DNA from: an uncultured Kiritimatiellota bacterium
GTDB lineage: Bacteria; Verrucomicrobiota; Kiritimatiellia; RFP12; UBA1067
DNA length: 8,501 nucleotides
Direction of reading: 5' to 3'
NCBI GenBank assembly: GCA_934654805.1
Contig: CAKUGW010000124.1
Span: 1-8,501 of the forward strand
This document shows positions 1-8,411 of this stretch, in pieces. The notes under the pieces are model-generated. The model did no database searches, was not told the origin of the DNA, and worked only from the letters and a program-made list of their open reading frames with translations. The stretch's first letter is position 1. Every line of letters begins with the position of its first letter. A program made the position numbers and the translations under genes.

Positions 1-69
1 ATAATTCGCCGAATCGGGAAAAGACGCGGGCAAGCGTCCGCCGACCATCCACCTCATGGCCGCCATTTT

Positions 70-84
70 TGATATAATGGACGC
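70..84 (+). promoter_or_regulatory. Extended -10 promoter of ddl-ftsQ
   Basis: The sequence TGATATAATGGACGC contains a perfect TATAAT at 73-78 preceded by TG one base away, an extended -10 element. No TTGACA-like -35 lies 16-18 bp upstream. Such a perfect AT-rich hexamer stands out in GC-rich DNA, and the same TGrTATAATrsACGC string precedes gyrB and the tolQ gene. A start site 6-7 bases downstream would fall at about 84-85, only about 3 bases before the ddl ATG at 88. The promoter call is inferred from sequence only. Confidence 0.7.
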
Positions 85-87
85 GTA

Positions 88-1071
88 ATGAAGAAAGTCG
101 CAGTTTTGATGGGCGGGACGTCGAGCGAGCGCGAAGTCTCGCTCGCGTCCGGCCGCAACGTCGCCGAGGCGCTCGCGTCGCTCGGCACATACGAGGTCGT
201 CCCGGTCGACCTGGCCGAAGAGAGCCTGGCCGCCCTGCCGCCGGGCGTCGATGCCGTCTACATCGCCCTCCACGGCGGCTGGGGCGAGAACGGCGGCGTC
301 CAGGCCGCGCTCAACGCGCGCAAGATCCCCTACACGGGCCCCGGCGTCCTCGCCTCTCAGATCGCGATGGACAAGATCAAGACGAAGATGGTGCTGGAGA
401 TGAAGCGCGTCCCGACCGCCACGTGGGGGCTCGCGAACGCCGACACCCCCGCCTCGCCCCTGCCGTTGCCCGTCGTCGTGAAGCCCCCGTGCGACGGCTC
501 GTCCGTCGGCATCTCGAAGGTCTCGAAGGCCGATGACTGGGCGCGCGCGCGCGACGCCGCGTTCGCCTGCCAGTCCGCCGACAGGCCCATTCTCGTCGAG
601 GAGTTCATCCCCGGCCGCGAGTTCACCGTCGGCGTCATCGACGGCGAGCCGCTGCCCGTCATCGAGATCGTCGCCAAGGGCGGCTGGTACGGCTACGACG
701 AGAAGTACAGGTCAGACGAGACGCGCTACGTCTTCCTCGAGGAGGAAGACGTAGGAGAGGGAAAAAGGAAGAAGGAAGAAGGAAGAAGTGCGGAAGGAAG
801 AAGTGCGGAAGGAAGAAGTGCGGACGGGAGGGAATCCCTTGGGCAGAAGCTCCAGCGGCTTGCGCTTGACGCCTACCGGGCGGTCGGCTGCCGCGGCGTG
901 ACGCGCGTCGATTTCCGCGTCTCGCCGCTCGGCCGCTGCTACGTGCTGGAGCTCAACACCTCGCCCGGCTTCACGTCCCACTCGCTCGTGCCGAAGGCCG
1001 GCATGAAGACGGGGCTCACCTTCGCGGGCGTGTGCGACCGCATCCTCTCCTGCGCGGACTACGACCGATGA
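88..1071 (+). CDS. ddl: D-alanine--D-alanine ligase with a repeat insertion
   Basis: Cytoplasmic ATP-grasp ligase that joins two D-alanines for the peptidoglycan precursor. The N-terminal domain starts with KKVAVLMGGTSSEREVSLASG (catalytic Glu at residue 15) and carries HGGWGENG at 62-69. The ATP-grasp part has VVVKPPCDGSSVGIS (129-143), EEFIPGREFTVGV (171-183) and the Mg-binding end VLELNTSPGFTSHSLVP (286-302), so all expected catalytic motifs are present. ATG 88 is the only sensible start: it matches the usual Ddl N-terminus, and an in-frame TGA lies at 70-72. No Shine-Dalgarno sequence precedes it. The protein is 327 aa, against about 306 for E. coli DdlB. The excess comes from a low-complexity stretch at about residues 222-250 with three GRSAE/GRSAD units, set between SDETRYVF and the helix before VTRVDF. 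The insert uses AGA and AGT codons, unlike its surroundings. The stop overlaps the ftsQ start (ATGA). Identity is very secure; effect of the insert is unknown. Confidence 0.96.
   Translation: MKKVAVLMGGTSSEREVSLASGRNVAEALASLGTYEVVPVDLAEESLAALPPGVDAVYIALHGGWGENGGVQAALNARKIPYTGPGVLASQIAMDKIKTKMVLEMKRVPTATWGLANADTPASPLPLPVVVKPPCDGSSVGISKVSKADDWARARDAAFACQSADRPILVEEFIPGREFTVGVIDGEPLPVIEIVAKGGWYGYDEKYRSDETRYVFLEEEDVGEGKRKKEEGRSAEGRSAEGRSADGRESLGQKLQRLALDAYRAVGCRGVTRVDFRVSPLGRCYVLELNTSPGFTSHSLVPKAGMKTGLTFAGVCDRILSCADYDR
781..825 (+). repeat. Three 15-bp in-frame tandem repeats inside ddl
   Basis: Three consecutive copies of GGAAGAAGTGCGGAA (781-795, 796-810, 811-825; the third ends in C) encode GRSAE, GRSAE, GRSAD. 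They sit in a longer, almost pure-purine run that starts near 751. The 15-bp unit keeps the reading frame. The core GAAGAAGTGCGG resembles the 24-bp repeat at 5025-5128 read on the minus strand, which contains GGAAAAGTGCGG. In both places the purine-rich strand is the coding strand. Confidence 0.9.
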
Positions 1072-1886
1072 AGGAGAACAAGATCGCACACCGCAACCGG
1101 GGCGGGCTCTGGGTCTCGCTCGGCGTGATCGCCGTGACGGCCCTGCTCGTCGGCCTCGCGGTCGGCTACGAGAAGCTGCGCACGCTCTACCTGGAGCAGT
1201 GCGTCATCACGGACATGGCCGAGCAGGTCTCGATCGTCTCGGGGAAGATGGTGAAGCCCGACGTCCTTGCCGAGAACTTCGGGCTCAAGAAGGGCGCGAA
1301 CATCGCGCTCATCGACTTCGAGGCGAAGCGCGCGGAAATCCTTCGCAAGATTCCGACGCTGCGGGCGATCTCCGTCTCGCGCCACCTGCCGAACCGCGTC
1401 AGCGTCCGCGCCGAGGAGCGCACGCCGGTCGTGCGCCTGAACATCTGCGGACGCCGCGCCGTCTCCGGCCGCGTCGCGGATGCCGAGGGCATGGTCTTCT
1501 CGTGCCTGCGCGGCACGCAGACGCTGCCGACGATCCGCGAGCCGCGCGCGCCCGGCACCGCCGCCGGGATGCTCCTCAAGGGACGCGCGCGCGCCGCGCT
1601 CGACCTCGTGAAGACCTGCCGCGAACCCGAATTCGCCGAGCTCGGCCTCCTGGAGGTCGACACGTCCAAGACGGACTTCCTCGTCGCGACGCTCGGCGAC
1701 TACTCGCGCGTGAAGATCTGCTGGGAGGGCATGGACGAGGCGACGCCCGCCGCGCGGGCCGCGCTCGGCGCGCGGCTCGCCCTGCTGCTGAAGGCCGTCC
1801 GCGCCCGCTGCGAGGGCCTCAAGGCCGTCATCTGGAACGCGACCCTGCCCGACTACGTCTTCGCCGACACGCAGGAACGGCTTTAG
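1068..1886 (+). CDS. ftsQ: Cell division protein FtsQ/DivIB-like
   Basis: Bitopic inner-membrane divisome protein that in the family recruits FtsB/FtsL. This product is 272 aa: a short basic cytoplasmic tail (KENKIAHRNR), one membrane helix at about 14-33, then a POTRA-like domain at about 46-115 ending in LRAISVSRHLPNRVSVRAEE. That tail fits the usual FtsQ pattern of a hydrophobic strand followed by PN and a basic/acidic strand. The beta domain contains VADAEGMVF (136-144), the equivalent of the common vD..G.vf motif, and ends with VIWNATLPDYVFA. The start at 1068 overlaps the ddl stop as ATGA, which suggests translational coupling; there is no good Shine-Dalgarno sequence. A start 12 codons upstream at 1032, inside ddl, is possible but less likely. 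ddl followed by ftsQ is a classic division/cell-wall cluster order, but ftsA and ftsZ do not follow here. FtsQ sequences diverge strongly, so the call rests on architecture, short motifs and neighbourhood. Confidence 0.85.
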   Translation: MKENKIAHRNRGGLWVSLGVIAVTALLVGLAVGYEKLRTLYLEQCVITDMAEQVSIVSGKMVKPDVLAENFGLKKGANIALIDFEAKRAEILRKIPTLRAISVSRHLPNRVSVRAEERTPVVRLNICGRRAVSGRVADAEGMVFSCLRGTQTLPTIREPRAPGTAAGMLLKGRARAALDLVKTCREPEFAELGLLEVDTSKTDFLVATLGDYSRVKICWEGMDEATPAARAALGARLALLLKAVRARCEGLKAVIWNATLPDYVFADTQERL

Positions 1887-1904
1887 GCGCGCCCCACAAC
1901 CTGG

Positions 1905-4154
<2,250 letters not shown>

Positions 4155-4196
4155 TCGAATCGTCTTTCTTCAAGAAGTTCAGGACTCGCACATTGA

Positions 4197-4212
4197 GGCG
4201 TGTATTATACCA
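4197..4212 (-). promoter_or_regulatory. Extended -10 promoter of gyrB
   Basis: Read on the minus strand this is TGGTATAATACACGCC, with TATAAT at 4204-4209 and the TG of an extended -10. There is no recognisable -35. The predicted start near 4197 gives a leader of about 43 nt before the gyrB ATG. A 17-bp sequence including this element (4197-4213) is repeated exactly at 8382-8398 upstream of the tolQ gene. Confidence 0.75.
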
Positions 4213-4213
4213 T

Positions 4214-4243
4214 AAAAACCGCCTCCATACCCCCTGCGGAAGC
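4214..4243 (-). terminator. Possible intrinsic terminator after the ABC ATPase gene
   Basis: On the minus strand GCTTCC (4243-4238) can pair with GGAGGC (4226-4221), 6 bp including one G-U, with an 11-nt loop; two G residues and a TTTTT run (4218-4214) follow. This is the expected place for the end of the tolQ-to-ABC operon, just before the gyrB promoter. The stem is short, and an alternative CCCTG/CAGGG pairing overlaps it, so the call is moderate to weak. Confidence 0.4.
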
Positions 4244-4284
4244 CCTCAGGGAAGTCGCCGCGCTGCCGCGCCGGAACCATGACC

Positions 4285-5016
4285 TCACTCGTACGTCTCC
4301 AGGTAGCGCTTCGAGATCGCCGCCGGATCGTGATTCGTCGCGAAGTCCGCCGCGATCTTCCCGTCCCGGAGGAAGCAGACGCGCGTCGCGGCCGCCGCGA
4401 CCACGGGGTCGTGCGTGACGAGCAGGATCGCGCTCCGCTCCGTCCGGTTGAGCTCGCGCAACAGCCCGCAGATCGCGTGGGACGCCTTCGCGTCGAGATT
4501 CCCCGTCGGCTCGTCCGCCAGGATCACGTCCGGCTTCGCGAAGAGCGCGCGGGCGATCGCGACGCGCTGCTGCTCGCCGCCGGAAAGCTCCGACGGACGC
4601 CGCGCCTCCTTGCCTGCAAGCCCCAGCTTCGCGACAAGTTCCGAAACGCGCGCGGCATCCGGGCGCCCGTGGTCGAGGCGGACGGGCAGCGCGATGTTCT
4701 CCCGCACGGTCAGCGTCTCCAGCAGGTTGAACGCCTGGAAGACGACGCCCTCGTGGCGACGGCGGAACTTCGTCGCCGCCGCGTCGCTCATCGCCGTCAC
4801 GTCCTGCCCGCCGACCTCGATCGTGCCCGCCGTCGGCAGGAGCAGCCCCGCCGCGAGGTGCAGGAACGTCGACTTGCCGGAGCCGGACGGCCCCATCAGC
4901 GCCACGAACTCGCCGGCCTGCAGCGCCAGCGAGAAATCCTTCAGGACCTCGACGCGCGCCGCGCCCTTCCCGTAGGCGCAGCACACGCCCGTCGCCTTCA
5001 ACGCCTCAGCAGCCAT
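4285..5016 (-). CDS. ABC transporter ATP-binding protein, LolD/MacB/FtsE type
   Basis: ATPase subunit that powers an envelope-associated ABC complex. The 243-aa product has every motif: Walker A GPSGSGKST (42-50), Q-loop VVFQAFNLL (91-99), signature LSGGEQQRVAIARAL (144-158), Walker B VILADEP (164-170) followed by TGNLD, and the switch His in LLVTHDP (His202). The ADEPTGNLD string and size point to the LolD/MacB/FtsE subgroup (lipoprotein release, efflux or division). No permease gene is present, so the substrate cannot be named. I chose ATG 5016 because the conserved domain begins a few residues later and GGAGGT lies just upstream (5026-5021). The frame stays open upstream through the repeat block. 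An ATG at 5148 overlaps the previous stop as ATGA and would add 44 residues of Lys/Gly/Val/Glu/Cys repeats, so a longer form cannot be excluded. It is the last gene of the tol operon. Confidence 0.93.
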   Translation of the reverse strand: MAAEALKATGVCCAYGKGAARVEVLKDFSLALQAGEFVALMGPSGSGKSTFLHLAAGLLLPTAGTIEVGGQDVTAMSDAAATKFRRRHEGVVFQAFNLLETLTVRENIALPVRLDHGRPDAARVSELVAKLGLAGKEARRPSELSGGEQQRVAIARALFAKPDVILADEPTGNLDAKASHAICGLLRELNRTERSAILLVTHDPVVAAAATRVCFLRDGKIAADFATNHDPAAISKRYLETYE

Positions 5017-5024
5017 CTCCACCT

Positions 5025-5128
5025 CCGCACCTTTCAACTTTTCCACCCTTCCTCCTCCGCACCTTTCCACTTTTCCACCTCCGCACTTTTCCACCTTTCC
5101 ACCTCCGCACTTTTCCACCTTTCCACCC
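5025..5128 (-). repeat. Four 24-bp tandem repeats before the ABC ATPase gene
   Basis: On the plus strand four units begin with CCGCAC: 5025-5056 (a 32-bp variant), 5057-5080, 5081-5104 and 5105-5128. The last two differ at a single base. On the minus strand each unit is made of GGTGGAAA-type blocks ending in AAGTGCGG or a close variant, and would read as the octapeptide KVEKCGGG if translated. Degenerate GGTGGAAAGG sequence continues to 5144. The unit length is a multiple of three, and the tract has no stop in the frame of the downstream gene. The proximal end supplies the GGAGGT before the ABC ATPase ATG. Confidence 0.9.
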
Positions 5129-5144
5129 TTCCACCTTTCCACCC

Positions 5145-6212
5145 TCATCTCCCGCACAGCTCCAGGCAGATCATCGCGAAACTCGTGCAGAGCACGGGGT
5201 CGGCCTCCCAGAAGCGGTTGTTGTCGTTCGCCCAGCTGCCGTCCGGCTTCTGGAGCGAGAGCAGTTTCGCCGCGAGTTCCCGCTTCCAGCGGACTGTCCG
5301 CCCGTCCGGCGTCAGCAGTTCCTCCACGCCCGCCGCCGAAAGGGCGCGCGCGAGGATGTCATAGTAGTAGTAGAGCCCCTGGCGGCCCATGCCGGGGTTC
5401 TCGTCGACCGACCAGTAGCGCGAGCAGTAGGCGAGCGCGTTGCGGACGCGCGGATCGCCCTTCGTCAGGTTCGCCGCGCACATCGAGAGGACGGCCGCGT
5501 AGCTCATCGACCCGTAGGCGCGGAGATGCACCTTCCCGGCGCGGTTCGTCTCGCTGCCGCCCTGCGGCGTGCGTTCGTTGTAGGCCGCGCCGCCCCTGTC
5601 CGGCCCCTCCTTCTTCTGCAGGTTCTCGACGAACGCGATCGCCCGGTCCCAGTCGAGATCGACCTTCTGCCCGCCCGTGCGCAGCTCCTCCAGCGACGCC
5701 GTGCGCGCCATCGCGTCCATCGCGTAGGCCGTGTTGGAGAGGTCGGCATAGCGGCGGCGCATCACCCGGTCATAGCCGAAGCCGCCCGCCAGCGTGTCGT
5801 CGCCCGTGAGCTGCGACGCGGCGATGTACGCGCGCGCCTTCAGGAGCGGGGCCGTCGGCGCGAGCTTCGACTCGAAGAGCGCCGCGAGGCAGACCGCCGT
5901 GTTGTAGTTGCCGAGGCCCGAACCGCCGCGCCCCGGCTTCGGCACGTAGAAGCCGCCGTCGGCGCGCTGCGTGCCGAGGACGAACGCGGCGGCCTTCTCG
6001 CGCGCGGACCTGTCGGCATCGACGCCGGAGAGCGCCCAAAGCGGCAGCGCCGTCAGCGCCGGCATCTGCGGATCGGAGAAGTGCCCGTCCGCCGCCTGTT
6101 TCGACAAAAGGAACGCCGCGCCCCTTTCAAGCGCAACGGGAATGGAACTTCCGGCCACGGCCGCCGTCGCAACCGCCACCTGACATAAGCAGAACAAGGC
6201 TCTTTTCATCAT
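5145..6212 (-). CDS. Secreted prenyltransferase/squalene-cyclase-repeat (alpha-toroid) protein
   Basis: About 355 aa, beginning with a signal peptide (MMKRALFCLCQ, hydrophobic AVATAAVA, likely cut after AVA), so exported. The mature part consists of alpha-helical repeats of the terpenoid cyclase/prenyltransferase toroid fold. QW-like turns appear at SKQAADGHF (about 37-45), GTQRADGGFY (about 80-89) and LQKPDGSWAND (about 320-330), with Asn/Tyr-rich helices between them (GNYNTAVCLAAL, DLSNTAYAMDAMA, YGSMSYAAVLSM). I see no DxDD cyclase motif, so a cyclase activity is not supported; family members of this kind are common in PVC bacteria and are largely uncharacterised. The start is one of GTG 6215, ATG 6212 or ATG 6209. 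GGGAGG at 6218-6223 favours one of the two ATGs. The gene follows tonB/tolA after 79 bp and its stop overlaps a possible upstream start of the ABC gene. A carbohydrate-binding or scaffold role in the periplasm is only a guess. Confidence 0.82.
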   Translation of the reverse strand: MMKRALFCLCQVAVATAAVAGSSIPVALERGAAFLLSKQAADGHFSDPQMPALTALPLWALSGVDADRSAREKAAAFVLGTQRADGGFYVPKPGRGGSGLGNYNTAVCLAALFESKLAPTAPLLKARAYIAASQLTGDDTLAGGFGYDRVMRRRYADLSNTAYAMDAMARTASLEELRTGGQKVDLDWDRAIAFVENLQKKEGPDRGGAAYNERTPQGGSETNRAGKVHLRAYGSMSYAAVLSMCAANLTKGDPRVRNALAYCSRYWSVDENPGMGRQGLYYYYDILARALSAAGVEELLTPDGRTVRWKRELAAKLLSLQKPDGSWANDNNRFWEADPVLCTSFAMICLELCGR

Positions 6213-6240
6213 CACCGCCTCCCTCGTCTCGTTTTAACGC

Positions 6241-6284
6241 CACCCGCCGTCCGCCGGTTCTATGGCCGGCCCGACGGCCGGGTG
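6241..6284 (-). other. Strong GC-rich hairpin between tonB/tolA and the toroid gene
   Basis: An imperfect inverted repeat starts 7 bases after the tonB/tolA stop. CACCCG plus CCGTC (6241-6251) pairs with GACGG, a bulged C and CGGGTG (6273-6284); inside, GCCGG (6253-6257) pairs with CCGGC (6266-6270) around an 8-nt loop. That makes 16 base pairs. No T-run follows on either strand (minus: GCGTTAAAACG), so it is not a standard intrinsic terminator. An mRNA-stabilising or partial termination element is possible. Confidence 0.6.
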
Positions 6285-6291
6285 ACGAGAA

Positions 6292-7215
6292 TCATCTCCC
6301 CTCCACGTTGTAGCGGATCGTCAGCGGCTCCTTGCGGAACTCGGCGACGAACTCGGCGCTCAGGCCGGGGATGCTCGTCACGGCCCGCGCGACCGACAGC
6401 GCCGCCCGGTCGGAGAGCGCGTCGCCGCAGCCCTTCACGAGCCGCACGTTGACGAGCCCGCCCGCCGAGCTGAGCTGGACGGACAGCACCACCATGCCGT
6501 TGTTCCCGACCTTCGGCGAGAGCGCGTCCCACTTGTCCTCGATCGCCATCTGGATGAGCGACACGCACCGCTGCTTCTCGCTCGACGCCAGCCGGGTCTC
6601 CGTGCCGGGGCGATACCCCTGCCGCAGCAGCCGCTCGATCTCCGCACGAGACCTCGTCTGCCGCGCCGTCCGCCCGTTGCCGCTCTCCTTCGCGTTCTTC
6701 ACCTCGATCGTCACCGGCTTGTTGACGGCCTTCATGCGCGCGCGGATGCGCTTCATCCGCTCCTCGCGCAGCTCCTTCGCCGTCTTCTTCGGCGGTTCCG
6801 GCTTCTTGGGCTCCTTGGGTTCCGGCTTCTTCTCGGGCGCCTTCTTCGGCTCGTCCCGCCTCTTCTCGACGCTCTTCACGACGTTCGTGACGATCTGCTC
6901 GAGCGCCTTCGGCGGATCCGGCTTCCTCTCCGCCGGCTTCGGACGCGGCTTGGGCTTGGGCTTCGGCGGCTCCGGCGGCGGCGGATTCACGAGGGGCGGC
7001 GGCTCGTCCTCCTTGCCGTCGAGGTTCTCGTTGACGACGACCGTGAGGTCGATCGGGATGACTGTCTCCTTCTTGTCGAAGAGCCCGTGGAGCGCGGCGA
7101 ATACGCCAAAGGCGAGGAACGCGGCGAGGTGGAGGGCGAGGGCGACGGCGACCGTGCGGACCGACAGGACTTGCGGCCGCCGGCCCTCAATCACCTCTGT
7201 CCGCCAAAGCTCCAC
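6292..7215 (-). CDS. TonB/TolA-family energy-transducing protein
   Basis: Periplasm-spanning protein that transmits proton-motive force from a TolQR/ExbBD motor to the outer membrane. The 307 aa comprise a cytoplasmic N-tail (1-19), one membrane helix at about 20-45, and a Pro/Lys/Glu-rich spacer at about 71-145 (PPPPEPPKPKPKPRPKP and similar). A basic, helical stretch at 145-200 (KELREERMKRIRARMK) follows, then a C-terminal domain at about 206-307. That domain has the TonB/TolA pattern: IEDKWDALSP, then GMVVLSVQLSSAGGLVNVRLVKGCGDALSDRAA split across two strands, then an SIPGLSAEF helix end. GTG 7215 is used because AAGGAG at 7230-7225 lies 9 nt upstream. The gene starts two codons after the tolR stop and in the same frame (TGA GGC GTG). 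TolA and TonB cannot be separated by sequence alone, and no tolB or pal is in the window. Confidence 0.85.
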   Translation of the reverse strand: MELWRTEVIEGRRPQVLSVRTVAVALALHLAAFLAFGVFAALHGLFDKKETVIPIDLTVVVNENLDGKEDEPPPLVNPPPPEPPKPKPKPRPKPAERKPDPPKALEQIVTNVVKSVEKRRDEPKKAPEKKPEPKEPKKPEPPKKTAKELREERMKRIRARMKAVNKPVTIEVKNAKESGNGRTARQTRSRAEIERLLRQGYRPGTETRLASSEKQRCVSLIQMAIEDKWDALSPKVGNNGMVVLSVQLSSAGGLVNVRLVKGCGDALSDRAALSVARAVTSIPGLSAEFVAEFRKEPLTIRYNVEGR

Positions 7216-7218
7216 GCC

Positions 7219-7635
7219 TCAGTTCTCCTTCGAGACGAGTCCGAGATGCTTCACGTTGCAGTTCTTGGCGATGCGGACGATCTCGTAGATCTGCCCGTAT
7301 TCCGCGCCGACGTCGCCGCGGATGAGGACGTTCACGTCCGGGTCTTCGGCGACCGCCGCGGCCAGCGCCTCCTTCAGCGCGTCGTGCGTCGTCGGCGCCT
7401 CGCCGAGGAAGAGCTTGCCGTCCCGGTCGATCGAGACCGAGCAGATCTTCTTCTTGTCGTCCTTCTGCGACTCGGTCTTGCCGACCGGCAGGACGATGTG
7501 CACCGTCTGCTCCAGCGTCGGCAGCGTCACGATGAAGACGACGAGAAGGAGAAAGGTGAGGTCGATGAGCGAATTCATGTCGATGTTCGCCTTCGACCCC
7601 TCGCGCCGCGCGCGGGCTCGCCTGCGCATCGACAT
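7219..7635 (-). CDS. ExbD/TolR-family biopolymer transport protein
   Basis: Inner-membrane partner of TolQ/ExbB; part of the proton channel that drives the TonB/TolA protein. It is 138 aa, the normal size. A basic N-tail (RRRARARREG) precedes one membrane helix at about 20-40, IDMNSLIDLTFLLLVVFIV, which carries the conserved channel Asp (Asp25). The periplasmic domain (about 45-138) includes VSIDRDGKLFLGE and VNVLIRGDVGAEYGQIYEIV, the usual ExbD/TolR fold pattern ending near a short helix and strand (CNVKHLGLV). ATG 7635 follows the tolQ stop by one base (TAA G ATG), with GGGGAGG about 10 nt upstream; ATG 7629 is an alternative. An upstream extension into tolQ is open in frame but would be unlike the family. 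Confidence 0.9.
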   Translation of the reverse strand: MSMRRRARARREGSKANIDMNSLIDLTFLLLVVFIVTLPTLEQTVHIVLPVGKTESQKDDKKKICSVSIDRDGKLFLGEAPTTHDALKEALAAAVAEDPDVNVLIRGDVGAEYGQIYEIVRIAKNCNVKHLGLVSKEN

Positions 7636-7636
7636 C

Positions 7637-8350
7637 TTACGCGCCCCTCCCCTGGAACTCGCACGCGATGCGGCCCATGAGCTCGTCCGCAAAGCCCTCC
7701 ATGTCGGACGTGATGTTGCGCACCGAGGCGTTGAGGCGCGTGTGCGCGATGACGCCCGGAATCGCGATGAGGAGGCCGACGACGGTCGTCACGAGCGCGG
7801 CGGAGATGGACGGCGCGATGGTCGCGAGGTTCGCGCTGCCGGCCGTGCCCATCTCGGCGAAGGCGTCGAGGACGCCCCACACCGTGCCGAGGAGGCCGAG
7901 CATCGGCTCCAGCGCGACGATCGTCGAGATGACGCCCATGCCGTGCTCGACGCGCAGCTCCTCCTCGTCGAGGACGTGCTCGCACGTGCCGCGCACGAGC
8001 TCGATCTCGCGCGCCGTCAGCGCCGCGTCGCCGCCCTGCCGCCCGACGAGCAGCGAGCGCACGTCCGGGGAGAGGAGCTTCAGCAGGCGCTCGCACGTCT
8101 CCTTGTAGATGCCCTCGGTGCCGGTCGTGGCCGAGGGCCGCCGCTGGAGGTAGTACTCGAGGACGTCGCGGCCCGTCGAGAAGTCGCGCAAGAAGCGCCG
8201 CGTCGCCATGCCGACGAAGCCGAGCTCCTTCCATTTGCCGAGGATCGTCGCCACCATGACGACGGAGCCGAGAAGCTGGACGACGACGAGCGCCTGGCCC
8301 ATGAAGTTCGAGCCGAGGAATCCCTGGACGAGTGAATCTGCGAGAAGCAT
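7637..8350 (-). CDS. MotA/TolQ/ExbB proton channel family protein
   Basis: Inner-membrane motor subunit that, with TolR/ExbD, harvests proton-motive force. The 237 aa have the family layout: a first membrane helix at about 17-37 (MGQALVVVQLLGSVVMVAT), a cytoplasmic region of about 100 residues, then helix 2 (about 138-160) and helix 3 (about 183-205). Hallmark sequences are ALEPMLGLLGTVWGVLDAF (146-164) and IAPSISAALVTTVVGLLIAIPGVIA (178-202), with the conserved Thr/Pro residues present. ATG 8350 gives a normal N-terminus; upstream sequence contains only a weak AAAGG about 13 nt away. It is the first gene of the operon, 32 nt downstream of the predicted transcription start. It could be TolQ or ExbB; the rest of the operon does not decide. 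Confidence 0.92.
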   Translation of the reverse strand: MLLADSLVQGFLGSNFMGQALVVVQLLGSVVMVATILGKWKELGFVGMATRRFLRDFSTGRDVLEYYLQRRPSATTGTEGIYKETCERLLKLLSPDVRSLLVGRQGGDAALTAREIELVRGTCEHVLDEEELRVEHGMGVISTIVALEPMLGLLGTVWGVLDAFAEMGTAGSANLATIAPSISAALVTTVVGLLIAIPGVIAHTRLNASVRNITSDMEGFADELMGRIACEFQGRGA

Positions 8351-8381
8351 AGCGTTACTTTAGCCTTTGTTCCGTTTTGAT

Positions 8382-8397
8382 GGCGTGTATTATACCA
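8382..8397 (-). promoter_or_regulatory. Extended -10 promoter of the tolQ-tolR-tonB operon
   Basis: Minus-strand TGGTATAATACACGCC with TATAAT at 8394-8389. It is identical to the gyrB promoter across 17 bp (8382-8398). No -35 hexamer is present; its place is taken by a 12-bp palindrome. The predicted start near 8382 leaves a 32-nt leader. Confidence 0.75.
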
Positions 8398-8411
8398 TGT
8401 TTCCGATGACG

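Noticed and set aside
23..38. GACGC/GCGTC hairpin as a terminator before ddl
   Set aside because: The stem is only 5 bp and no T-run follows, so it is expected by chance in such GC-rich sequence.
1..87. Possible C-terminal end of an upstream plus-strand gene
   Set aside because: Two frames are open from the edge to stops near 72 and 77, but neither short tail is recognisable. The stretch is too short to support a call.
5025..5128. The tandem repeat block as a CRISPR array
   Set aside because: The units are directly adjacent with no unique spacers, are purine-biased and frame-compatible, and no cas gene is nearby.
5145..6212. A true squalene-hopene cyclase
   Set aside because: It is about 355 aa rather than about 630, has a signal peptide, and no DxDD motif is visible; only the repeat fold is supported.
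7219..7221. TGA as a reassigned sense codon joining tolR and tonB/tolA
   Set aside because: TGA ends ddl, gyrB, the ABC gene and the toroid gene at the expected family lengths, so it acts as a normal stop here.
7219..7692. Longer tolR with 19 extra N-terminal residues
   Set aside because: The extension overlaps the end of tolQ, is unlike ExbD/TolR N-termini, and a good start with GGGGAGG upstream exists at 7635.
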